Source: Bacteroidota bacterium
Lineage (GTDB): Bacteria > Bacteroidota > Bacteroidia > Bacteroidales > Prolixibacteraceae
DNA: 7,032 nt
Assembly (NCBI GenBank): GCA_030691295.1
Contig: JAUYEQ010000095.1
Location: 1 to 7,032, forward strand
Direction of reading: 5' to 3'
Below are positions 1-5,425 of the stretch, piece by piece. How positions within the stretch are numbered: position 1 is the stretch's first letter; each line of letters starts with the position of its first letter. Under the pieces are notes generated by a model. That model did not search any database, had not been told where the DNA came from, and saw nothing but the letters and a program-made list of their open reading frames with translations. The translations under genes were made by a program, and so were the position numbers.

Positions 1-1
1 A

Positions 2-910
2 CACGGAGTTTACGAATCATCGATCACTTAATTGTGTGAAATCATTCATTCTCATGGCGGACAGGTTTACATGGAAGGCGCCAACATGAACGCTCAGGTT
101 GGTTTGACCAATCCGAGCCGCATTGGAGCAGACGTTTGTCACCTGAATTTGCACAAGACCTTTGCCATTCCTCACGGAGGTGGTGGTCCGGGTGTTGGCC
201 CGATTGCCGTTGCGCCGCATCTGGTGGAATTCCTGCCATCGCATCCGGTGATGAACAACGGACATGTGGGGATTACCGCCGTTTCGGCTGCCCCTTGGGG
301 AAGCGCTTCAGTGCTGCCAATTACCTACGGATACATCAAAATGCTGGGAGCCGACGGACTGAAACGTGCTTCGGAAATCGCTATTTTGAATGCCAACTAC
401 ATCGCGAATGCCTTAAAAGATAACTACGGAATTTTATATACCGGCGAATATGGCCGTTGCGCCCACGAAATGATTCTGGAATGCCGTCACCTGAAAGCCG
501 TCTCGGGTATTACTGAAGGCGACATCGCCAAACGGTTGATGGATTATGGCTTCCATGCTCCTACCCTTTCGTTCCCGGTTCACGGAACGCTGATGGTTGA
601 ACCAACTGAAAGCGAATCGAAACAGGAACTCGATCGTTTTATTGAAGCGATGACCGGTATTTACAATGAAATTCAGGCGGTGGCTTCGGGAGAACTGGAC
701 AAGGACGACAATCCCTTAAAAAATGCGCCGCACACTTCGGATGTGGTAACTGCCGACGACTGGGCTCATTCGTACAGCCGCCAGACCGCAGTGTTTCCGC
801 TTGCATGGCTGAAAGAAAACAAATACTGGCCACCGGTTGGCCGTGTTGACGATGCCTTTGGCGATCGGAATTTGGTTTGCATCTGCGAACCGATTGAAAG
901 CTATAAGTAA
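2..910 (+). CDS. gcvP: Glycine dehydrogenase (decarboxylating), P-protein, C-terminal part, with an in-frame stop near the window edge
   Basis: P-protein of the glycine cleavage system: a cytoplasmic PLP enzyme that decarboxylates glycine and passes the aminomethyl group to lipoyl-GcvH. About 300 C-terminal residues of a roughly 950-residue single-chain enzyme are present. Visible hallmarks are [10 protein letters not shown], the PLP-binding motif [18 protein letters not shown] (Schiff-base Lys codon at 155-157), [20 protein letters not shown] and the terminal [12 protein letters not shown] segment. The reading frame is homologous from position 2 (HGVYESSIT), then meets TAA at 29-31, then resumes as [14 protein letters not shown] at 32 is the first start-like codon after the stop, but it is inside the conserved fold and is unlikely to be the true start. 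Read literally, the gene is broken; a base error near the sequence end is equally possible. A terminator lies 24 bp after the stop codon. The 3' end is duplicated at 1431-1535. Confidence 0.93.
29..31 (+). other. In-frame TAA stop inside gcvP
   Basis: The frame reads HGVYESSIT, stop, LCEIIH. In GcvP proteins the matching stretch has the pattern HGVxExxIxE(L/M)CEIIH with identical spacing, so the TAA replaces a Glu codon (GAA to TAA, one substitution) and no indel is needed. TAA is not a selenocysteine or pyrrolysine codon, so recoding is unlikely. It is either a true nonsense mutation or a base error 29 nt from the sequence end. Confidence 0.8.
806..910 (+). repeat. Direct repeat, copy 1: gcvP codons for [10 protein letters not shown] through the stop
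   Basis: The last 34 codons of gcvP plus the stop (105 nt) match 1431-1535 in the same orientation and without gaps. I counted 17 mismatches by hand, so 88 of 105 positions agree (84%). Most differences are synonymous. This copy is continuous with the gcvP reading frame and is the functional 3' end if the gene is otherwise intact. Confidence 0.92.
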
Positions 911-934
911 GAACATTTTGATTTTAAAATAGTG

Positions 935-974
935 AATCCTGACAGGTTGAAAAAGCTTGTCAGGATTTTTTTTT
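935..974 (+). terminator. Rho-independent terminator after gcvP
   Basis: The arms 935-948 and 954-967 form a 14-bp stem around a 5-nt loop (GAAAA). The outer ten pairs are AATCCTGACA with TGTCAGGATT, and the inner pairs include two G-U wobbles. A run of nine T follows at 966-974. It should end gcvP transcription and insulate the higA gene behind it. The reverse strand has no T-tract, so it works in one direction only. Confidence 0.9.
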
Positions 975-986
975 ATCTCATAATGG

Positions 987-1015
987 TTGTCAAACTGTCA
1001 ACTCTGCTAACTTTG
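987..1015 (+). promoter_or_regulatory. Putative Bacteroidota-type promoter for higA
   Basis: TAACTTTG at 1008-1015 matches the Bacteroidota -7 consensus TAnnTTTG exactly. A TTG at 987-989 stands in the -33 position with an 18-bp spacer. A short direct repeat (TGTCAAaCTGTCAA) fills the spacer start and could be an operator for an autoregulating HigA. The predicted start site leaves a leader of roughly 40 nt before the ATG at 1061. This is a consensus match only. Confidence 0.5.
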
Positions 1016-1060
1016 TTGCTGGTAAATATTTCCCAAATTCTTTTTGAAGAAGAAAAGAGT

Positions 1061-1417
1061 ATGAAAGCAGCAATAATAAAAACAGACGAAGAATACGAAA
1101 ACACCTTGGCTCGAATTGAGGCAATAATGGATGCTAAACCCAATACTCCCGAAGGCGATGAACTCGAGTTGCTTAGCTTACTTGTTGAAAAATATGAGCA
1201 AGAAAAATACCCACTCCCTGAAGCCGATCCTGTTGATGTGATCCGTTATTACATGGAGCAAAGAGGGCTGAAGGCGAAGGATTTGGTAGGTATAATTGGC
1301 GACAAGGCCATCGTTTCAAAAATTATGAACCGGGAGCGTAAACTAAACTTACAAATGGTGCGAAATCTTCACCAAAAGGCTAAAATTCCTTACAGCTTGC
1401 TGATGAATGAGTATTAA
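1061..1417 (+). CDS. higA: HigA-type antitoxin / HTH transcriptional regulator, solitary (no toxin gene adjacent)
   Basis: An 118-aa protein of the HigA/COG5499 type. Residues 1-50 form the characteristic helical N-terminal part ([20 protein letters not shown], then a [18 protein letters not shown] segment). Residues 57-112 form an HTH_3/XRE-like domain ([15 protein letters not shown], then [20 protein letters not shown]). In the family it binds and neutralises a HigB-type ribosome-dependent mRNA endonuclease and represses its own operon. The frame stays open upstream to 932, but that extension runs through the gcvP terminator, so ATG 1061 is chosen. It is preceded by A-rich sequence (GAAGAAGAAAAGAGT) rather than a strong Shine-Dalgarno. 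HigB normally lies directly upstream; here that space (911-1060) holds only a terminator and a promoter. The gene is flanked by the two gcvP 3' ends. It may be an orphan antitoxin, an anti-addiction gene or a plain regulator. Confidence 0.82.
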   Translation: MKAAIIKTDEEYENTLARIEAIMDAKPNTPEGDELELLSLLVEKYEQEKYPLPEADPVDVIRYYMEQRGLKAKDLVGIIGDKAIVSKIMNRERKLNLQMVRNLHQKAKIPYSLLMNEY

Positions 1418-1430
1418 ATTAACCAAAACC

Positions 1431-1535
1431 TGGCAGAAAGTAGACAAATACTGGCCACCGGTAGCACGCGTTGACGATGCCTTTGGCGATAGAAATCTGG
1501 TTTGTACCTGTGAACCGATTGAGAGCTACAAATAG
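1431..1535 (+). pseudogene. gcvP 3'-end remnant (second, diverged copy of the last 35 codons)
   Basis: In frame this reads [16 protein letters not shown] then [18 protein letters not shown] and a TAG stop, and it aligns without gaps to gcvP 806-910 (88 of 105 nt). Homology ends abruptly at about 1431, 13 nt after the higA stop codon. No start codon or upstream domain is attached, so it is not a gene. Amino-acid differences in the last 29 residues are only Gly to Ala and Ile to Thr, and the other changes are silent. This copy was therefore shaped by purifying selection in a working gcvP before it was cut off, and it is more likely a different allele than a decayed duplicate. A terminator follows it directly, as expected for an original gcvP end. 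Confidence 0.88.
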
Positions 1536-1541
1536 AATCAA

Positions 1542-1572
1542 AAAAGTCCGAAGTAAATTACTCCGGACTTTT
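1542..1572. terminator. Bidirectional rho-independent terminator between convergent transcription units
   Basis: AAAAGTCCGAAGT (1542-1554) pairs with ACTCCGGACTTTT (1560-1572) with one A-C mismatch and a 5-nt loop. T-runs follow on both strands: TTTT at 1569-1572 on plus, and six T on minus from 1545 to 1540. It starts 6 bp after the gcvP-remnant stop and ends 4 bp from the stop codon of the minus-strand lipoprotein gene at 1577. It probably served gcvP and the lipoprotein gene before the higA segment arrived. Confidence 0.85.
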
Positions 1573-1576
1573 CGCC

Positions 1577-1789
1577 TTATTTCCTTTTGTGTTTTTTCTG
1601 CTGCCCCGGTGCATACTGTTTTGCACTTTTGGCTCCGGTTAATTTTTTCATTTGTCCGGGAGGAATCCGTCCGCTTCGATTGGAATGGATAACCACCCCT
1701 TTTGAACGTTGTTGCGGTTTTATGATCGTGCAACCCGATCCGAATACTAAAAATACTGAAAAGAGCAGGAGGATAAGTAAATGTTTCAT
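1577..1789 (-). CDS. Small secreted lipoprotein (70 aa) with a GRIPPGQ...TGAKSAK...YAPGQ motif
   Basis: A 70-aa predicted lipoprotein. The hydrophobic signal sequence (MKHLLILLLFSVFLVFGSGC) ends in a lipobox-like GSGC with the lipidated Cys at residue 20. The mature part is short, Pro/Gly/Lys-rich and strongly basic: SKGVVIHSNRSGRIPPGQMKK, TGAKSAKQYAPGQ and a KKHKRK tail. I recognise the RxPPGQxKK/TGxKSAK pattern as common in very small Bacteroidota lipoproteins, but no function is established to my knowledge. An upstream extension to 1927 is open, but it would place 46 polar residues before the signal peptide and overlap the previous gene, so ATG at 1789-1787 is chosen. It lies 98 bp downstream of a paralogue (1888-2241). 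Its stop is followed immediately by the terminator at 1542-1572. Confidence 0.75.
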   Translation of the reverse strand: MKHLLILLLFSVFLVFGSGCTIIKPQQRSKGVVIHSNRSGRIPPGQMKKLTGAKSAKQYAPGQQKKHKRK

Positions 1790-1816
1790 TGTCTGTCTTA
1801 AAATTTTTGTTTCGTC

Positions 1817-1850
1817 CAAAGTAAGTGACTTTATTCCATTTATTCGAAAG
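1817..1850 (-). promoter_or_regulatory. Possible promoter for the 70-aa lipoprotein gene
   Basis: On the minus strand TTACTTTG (1824-1817) matches TAnnTTTG with one mismatch, and CTTTCG (1850-1845) lies 20 bp upstream in the -33 position. The implied leader is about 20 nt. It could let this gene be expressed separately from the maeB operon, but the match is weak. Confidence 0.3.
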
Positions 1851-1887
1851 AAATTGATTTTCGCCTTCAGACCAAACCAATCCTGAC

Positions 1888-2241
1888 TTATCTGCCATAT
1901 TTCCTCTTGCTCTTTTTTGTCTGCCAATGTCCCTGCTGGTCATTATTCTTGTCATCAGACTTTTTGCTGGCTTTTCCGCCTTTTCCAGGTTTTTCGTTCG
2001 ACTTTTTAGCCTTGTCGCCCGATTTGTTATCCTTTTTGGGTGGCATAATATTCTTCGTTCCCGACATATTATCGACTTCGCCGGGCTTTAACCGGCCGTG
2101 GGGCCTGGAATCAATAATTTCACCCCGCGATAAGTTTTTCCTGCTAAAGACTGAGCAACCCGTCCCAAAGACCATCACTACGGAAAGGAAAAGAAGTATT
2201 AAGAAAAGTCGCTTTGTTTTTGATATTTGAATGCTGTCCAT
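1888..2241 (-). CDS. Lysine-rich secreted lipoprotein (117 aa), paralogue of the 70-aa neighbour
   Basis: A 117-aa predicted lipoprotein. Residues 10-28 form a hydrophobic signal segment (KRLFLILLFLSVVMVFGTG) and Cys29 is the likely lipidation site in a GTGC lipobox. Residues 38-63 (SRGEIIDSRPHGRLKPGEVD, then SGTKN) align with SKGVVIHSNRSGRIPPGQ and TGAKS of the next gene, which points to a tandem duplication. The rest is a low-complexity Lys/Gly/Asn/Asp/Ser tail of about 50 residues that is probably disordered and strongly basic; contact with an anionic envelope polymer is possible but is inference. The start at 2241 lies 13 bp after the maeB stop with no terminator between, so co-transcription with maeB is likely. 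I know of no assigned function. Confidence 0.75.
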   Translation of the reverse strand: MDSIQISKTKRLFLILLFLSVVMVFGTGCSVFSRKNLSRGEIIDSRPHGRLKPGEVDNMSGTKNIMPPKKDNKSGDKAKKSNEKPGKGGKASKKSDDKNNDQQGHWQTKKSKRKYGR

Positions 2242-2254
2242 TGTTTTTAAATTT

Positions 2255-4546
2255 TTACTTCCGATGGTTTAACAGCTTTTGCTCTTCCACCTGCGCATCA
2301 ATTACAGCAATGGTTACCATGTTGAGGATGTCGCGAACCGAACTTTCCACATTCAGGATATGAACCGGCTTATTTAATCCCATCTGTATTGGCCCGATGG
2401 TTTCGCTCATCCCGATTTCAAGCATCAGTTTGTAGGCAATACTTGCCGAACTCAGGTTTGGAAAAATCAGGGTATTCACGTTCATGCCGTCGATTTTCGA
2501 GAATGGAAATTTATCGTGCCGCAATTCACGATCAAGCGCAAAATTCACCTGCATCTCGCCGTCAATCATCATTTCAGGATTGTTCTGGTGTAAATAGGCA
2601 ACAGCATCGTGTACCATCGCCGGACTTCCTGCAGCCCGCTCTCCAAAATTGGAGTACGATAGCATGGCCATCACCGGTTCAGTATTGAATAATCGAACCG
2701 AATCATGTGCAAGTTTGGCAATATCGATCAGGGTTTCTTTTGATGGATGGTTATTTACCATTGTATCGGCAAAAAAGAAAGTACCAAGTTTTGTGGTCAC
2801 AATGTTCAATCCGGCAATGTGGTTAAGCCCTTCGCGCATACCCACAATTTCGATGGCTGGAATAATGGCATCGTTGTATTTGGTGTAAACTCCGGTAATA
2901 AACGCATCTGCATCGCCCGCTTCCACCATCATCATCCCAAAATAGTTGCGGTCGAACATTTTCTCGTAAGCTTCGCTGTAAGTCATCCCTTCACGCTGAC
3001 GTTTGGCTGTCAGCATTTTTGCATATTTCTGACGTTTGGCTTCTTCGCGGTCGTGGCGAAGGTTGACGATTTCAACACCTTCCAGCTCGATCGTATTTTC
3101 AGCAATAATTTTCTCGATTCGTTCTTCATTTCCCAGAAGAATAGGAATGCAGATTCCTTCGGAACGGGCTATTTGTGCAGCTTTCAACATGTTGATATGG
3201 TTGGCTTCGGCGAAAACCACCCGTTTCGGATTTTCTTTGGCTTTTTCGGTCAGTCCCCGGATCAGTTTATTATCGAGACCCATACGCTGACGTAACTCAT
3301 CAGCATATTTATCCCAGTCTTCGATTGGTTTGCGGGCTATCCCACTTTCCATGGCCGCCTTTGCAACGGCTGGCGCAACGGTAATCAATAGTCTTGGATC
3401 CAAAGGTTTTGGAATAATATACTGGCGGCCAAAACTAAGGTGTTTGGTATTGTAAGCCGCAGTTACCACTTCAGGAACAGGCTTTTTAGCCAGCTCGGCA
3501 ATGGCAAGCACTGCGGCAACCTTCATTGCTTCGTTAATGCCTGTTGAACGTACATCCAATGCACCACGGAAAATATATGGAAATCCCAGTACATTGTTCA
3601 CCTGGTTGGGGTAGTCGCTACGGCCGGTTGCAAAAATAATATCCGGACGGGAAGCAATGGCATCGGCATACGAAATTTCAGGATTTGGATTGGCGCAGGC
3701 AAACACAAGTGGATCATCGGCCATACTCCGAACCATGTCCTGAGTAAGAATATCGGCAACCGAAAGTCCAAGAAAAACATCGGAACCGGCCACTGCTTCG
3801 GCCAGCGTGTTGCACGGAAGATTGGTCGCAAACGGAAGCTTGCGGCTGTTCAGGTCGGTACGACGTGTTGAAATAACACCTTTACTATCGACCATCACGA
3901 TGTTTTCGAGTTTGGCCCCAAGTGCCATGTAAAGCGCAGTACACGACGAAGCGGCAGCTCCGGCGCCATTGACCACGATTTTAATATCTTCGATTTTCTT
4001 GCCAACCATTTCGAGGGCATTGATCAATGCGGCTGCTGAAATAATTGCAGTTCCATGCTGGTCGTCGTGCATGATAGGAATATCAAGCGCTTCTTTCAGT
4101 TTTTCTTCAATTTCAAAACATTCGGGAGCTTTAATATCTTCGAGATTGATTCCACCAAATGTGCATGAAATGGCTTTCACTACTTCAATAAATTTCGCCG
4201 GATCTTTTTCATCCACTTCAATATCAAACACGTCGATATCGGCAAATATTTTGAATAGCAGACCTTTTCCTTCCATCACCGGTTTTCCGGCAAGCGCACC
4301 AATATCGCCCAGACCAAGAACTGCAGTTCCATTCGAAATTACAGCAACCAGATTTCCTTTGGCCGTGTAGTCGTAGGCAAATTGTTGATTTTTCTGAATC
4401 TCCAGACAAGGTATAGCCACGCCGGGTGAATACGCAAGCGCCAGATCGCGTGCGGTACTGTATGGTTTGGTGGGTACAACCTGAATTTTTCCCGGACGTC
4501 CTTCCTTGTGGTAATTTAATGCTTCCTGATTTCTTTGATTTTCCAT
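2255..4546 (-). CDS. maeB: NADP-dependent malic enzyme (MaeB type) fused to a phosphotransacetylase-like domain
   Basis: A 763-aa cytoplasmic enzyme catalysing oxidative decarboxylation of malate to pyruvate and CO2 with NADP+ (EC 1.1.1.40). The malic N-terminal domain (about 16-150) contains Tyr39 (ALAYSPGVA) and Lys94 (VMEGKGLLFK), the expected catalytic pair. Probable metal ligands lie in LEDIKAPE (136-142) and MHDDQHGTA (159-167). The NAD(P) domain (about 165-400) has the GAGAAA loop at 194-199, ANPNPE at 285-290 and NQVNNVLGFPYIFRGALD at 314-331. Residues about 428-758 form a phosphotransacetylase-like domain (KRVVFAEANH through KPVHILNVESS). In characterised MaeB proteins this domain lacks phosphotransacetylase activity and mediates acetyl-CoA control. 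Length matches the family. ATG at 4546 gives the standard N-terminus. A putative promoter lies about 80 bp upstream, and a lipoprotein gene follows after 13 bp. Confidence 0.97.
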   Translation of the reverse strand: MENQRNQEALNYHKEGRPGKIQVVPTKPYSTARDLALAYSPGVAIPCLEIQKNQQFAYDYTAKGNLVAVISNGTAVLGLGDIGALAGKPVMEGKGLLFKIFADIDVFDIEVDEKDPAKFIEVVKAISCTFGGINLEDIKAPECFEIEEKLKEALDIPIMHDDQHGTAIISAAALINALEMVGKKIEDIKIVVNGAGAAASSCTALYMALGAKLENIVMVDSKGVISTRRTDLNSRKLPFATNLPCNTLAEAVAGSDVFLGLSVADILTQDMVRSMADDPLVFACANPNPEISYADAIASRPDIIFATGRSDYPNQVNNVLGFPYIFRGALDVRSTGINEAMKVAAVLAIAELAKKPVPEVVTAAYNTKHLSFGRQYIIPKPLDPRLLITVAPAVAKAAMESGIARKPIEDWDKYADELRQRMGLDNKLIRGLTEKAKENPKRVVFAEANHINMLKAAQIARSEGICIPILLGNEERIEKIIAENTIELEGVEIVNLRHDREEAKRQKYAKMLTAKRQREGMTYSEAYEKMFDRNYFGMMMVEAGDADAFITGVYTKYNDAIIPAIEIVGMREGLNHIAGLNIVTTKLGTFFFADTMVNNHPSKETLIDIAKLAHDSVRLFNTEPVMAMLSYSNFGERAAGSPAMVHDAVAYLHQNNPEMMIDGEMQVNFALDRELRHDKFPFSKIDGMNVNTLIFPNLSSASIAYKLMLEIGMSETIGPIQMGLNKPVHILNVESSVRDILNMVTIAVIDAQVEEQKLLNHRK

Positions 4547-4586
4547 CTCAATTAAATGTATTTGTGAATACTATTTCTCCATCCTG

Positions 4587-4631
4587 TTTGTCCTGAATTA
4601 TAATTTCAGGCGAAGAATTGAGGAGGACAAA
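4587..4631. repeat. 8-bp inverted repeat in the maeB leader, overlapping the promoter
   Basis: TTTGTCCT (4587-4594) is the exact reverse complement of AGGACAAA (4624-4631), 29 bp apart. The 4624-4631 arm overlaps the putative maeB -7 element (4628-4635). A smaller inverted repeat, CCTGAA/TTCAGG (4592-4597 and 4605-4610), is nested inside. It could be an operator or a leader hairpin; chance is not excluded. Confidence 0.4.
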
Positions 4632-4661
4632 AGTACCCTGAATAACTTAGGATTGACCAAA
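4628..4661 (-). promoter_or_regulatory. Putative Bacteroidota-type promoter for maeB
   Basis: On the minus strand TACTTTTG (4635-4628) is an exact TAnnTTTG match. TTTG (4661-4658) lies 22 bp upstream as a -33 element, slightly further than usual. The predicted start site gives a leader of about 75 nt before the ATG at 4546. No Shine-Dalgarno is visible (TTTAATTGAG precedes the ATG), as is usual in this phylum. Confidence 0.55.
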
Positions 4662-4720
4662 TCGAAATGGAAACCTCAAAAATTAACAACTTTTATCATG
4701 CATTTACGGAAAAGTACAGG

Positions 4721-4748
4721 TGAAAAAGCATAAGTAAACCTCTTACTT
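4721..4748 (-). terminator. Weak terminator-like hairpin at the end of the deacetylase gene
   Basis: On the minus strand AAGTAA (4748-4743), a 5-nt loop and TTACTT (4737-4732) form a 6-bp AT-rich stem that includes the stop codon, followed four bases later by five T (4727-4723). The stem is weak, so termination may be partial. The intergenic stretch 4547-4742 shows only this hairpin and the maeB promoter and repeat. Confidence 0.35.
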
Positions 4749-5357
4749 TAGATCTTGATAGCCGATCAGCTCGATTCCTTTTTCCTGAATGGCTTTTTTC
4801 ACCTTGGCGCTGGTGGTTTCGTATATCAGCTTGTATTCTGCGGCCAATTTTTTCACGAGCGCTTTCAGTTCGGGTTTTATGTCGGGAGCGCCCATGTGCG
4901 ATGAAATGTGTGTCACATTCGGTATTTCCTTCATGGCCATTTCTATTTGTTTCCTGAATTCGGCTTCAACCTCATCCAGTTTCCAGGGCATGTTGTACCA
5001 TTCGCCGGTGGTAGCGGGGAAGTTCCCGTACCAGTCCATCAGCGAAGGCGATGCAGTAATTGGTCCCCATTTTACGCCGTCCCATTCGCTGGTAACGGTA
5101 AGATGAACTCCAATGTCGATGCCTGGGTTTTGCTTCAGCATTTGTACCGCCTCGAAAAACCAGGCGCAGGGAACCATAATTTCTACGGAACGGCTGATGC
5201 CGTTTTTAACGACATCGACGCAGGCTTTATTGGCGGCGTGGCTCGAAGCCATATCGTCGGAACGAACCAGTAGGCGCGGTTTGGCAGTTTGAGAACCTGC
5301 AACAAACGTTACTGTTAAAAGGATAAACAGACTTGCGATTTTTTGAAATTGTTTCAT
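4743..5357 (-). CDS. Secreted ChbG/YdjC-family carbohydrate deacetylase, apparently internally shortened
   Basis: A 204-aa protein with an N-terminal signal peptide (about 1-22, FILLTVTFVAGSQ). The mature part resembles the ChbG/HpnK (YdjC, PF04794) metal-dependent deacetylases that act on acetylated oligosaccharides. Visible: RLLVRSDDM with Asp34/Asp35, GVHLT with His85, and HISSHMG with His150 and His154, covering the expected metal-binding set. After LVKKLAAEYKLIYE (about 167-180) the sequence passes directly to TSAKVKKAIQEKGIELIGY and the stop. That stretch looks like the family's very C-terminus, so a segment of perhaps 60-70 residues, usually carrying a conserved His-Pro motif, seems to be missing in frame. 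Activity is doubtful. ATG 5357 is chosen over an open extension to 5441 because it starts a proper signal peptide and avoids overlapping the upstream gene. It lies 68 bp after the SGNH hydrolase gene and is probably in its operon. Confidence 0.78.
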   Translation of the reverse strand: MKQFQKIASLFILLTVTFVAGSQTAKPRLLVRSDDMASSHAANKACVDVVKNGISRSVEIMVPCAWFFEAVQMLKQNPGIDIGVHLTVTSEWDGVKWGPITASPSLMDWYGNFPATTGEWYNMPWKLDEVEAEFRKQIEMAMKEIPNVTHISSHMGAPDIKPELKALVKKLAAEYKLIYETTSAKVKKAIQEKGIELIGYQDLK

Positions 5358-5379
5358 AGTTATTGATTCGATGCGAGTT

Positions 5380-5412
5380 TTTGTTGTGATTGTTCTCTTT
5401 GTTGTCATTGTT
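5380..5412. repeat. Imperfect 15-bp direct repeat with 18-bp period in the leader of the deacetylase gene
   Basis: TTTGTTGTGATTGTT (5380-5394) and TTTGTTGTCATTGTT (5398-5412) differ at one base. On the coding (minus) strand the stretch is A/C-rich (AACAATnACAACAAA), unstructured and without a promoter match. It sits in the 68-bp gap before the start at 5357 and may be simple low-complexity slippage. Confidence 0.6.
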
Positions 5413-5425
5413 GTTGAATGATAAA

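Noticed and set aside
20..40. Frameshift as the cause of the gcvP interruption
   Set aside because: Spacing between HGVYE and CEIIH equals that of intact GcvP proteins and the frame is the same on both sides, so a substitution explains it and no indel is needed.
932..1060. Open 43-codon N-terminal extension of the higA frame
   Set aside because: It would start with GTG inside the gcvP terminator stem and read through the hairpin and promoter. The residues are hydrophobic and unlike HigA, and ATG 1061 gives the family's normal N-terminus.
911..1060. Remnant of a HigB toxin upstream of higA
   Set aside because: I read all three forward frames in this gap and saw no HigB-like residues; it holds only terminator and promoter signals.
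1419..1955. Long minus-strand frame across the gcvP remnant and lipoprotein gene
   Set aside because: It translates the gcvP copy and the terminator backwards and overlaps the well-supported lipoprotein gene in another frame; it has no family resemblance.
2747..3295. 182-codon plus-strand frame opposite maeB
   Set aside because: It is the antisense of strongly conserved MaeB phosphotransacetylase-domain codons, with His/Phe-rich composition typical of such shadows.
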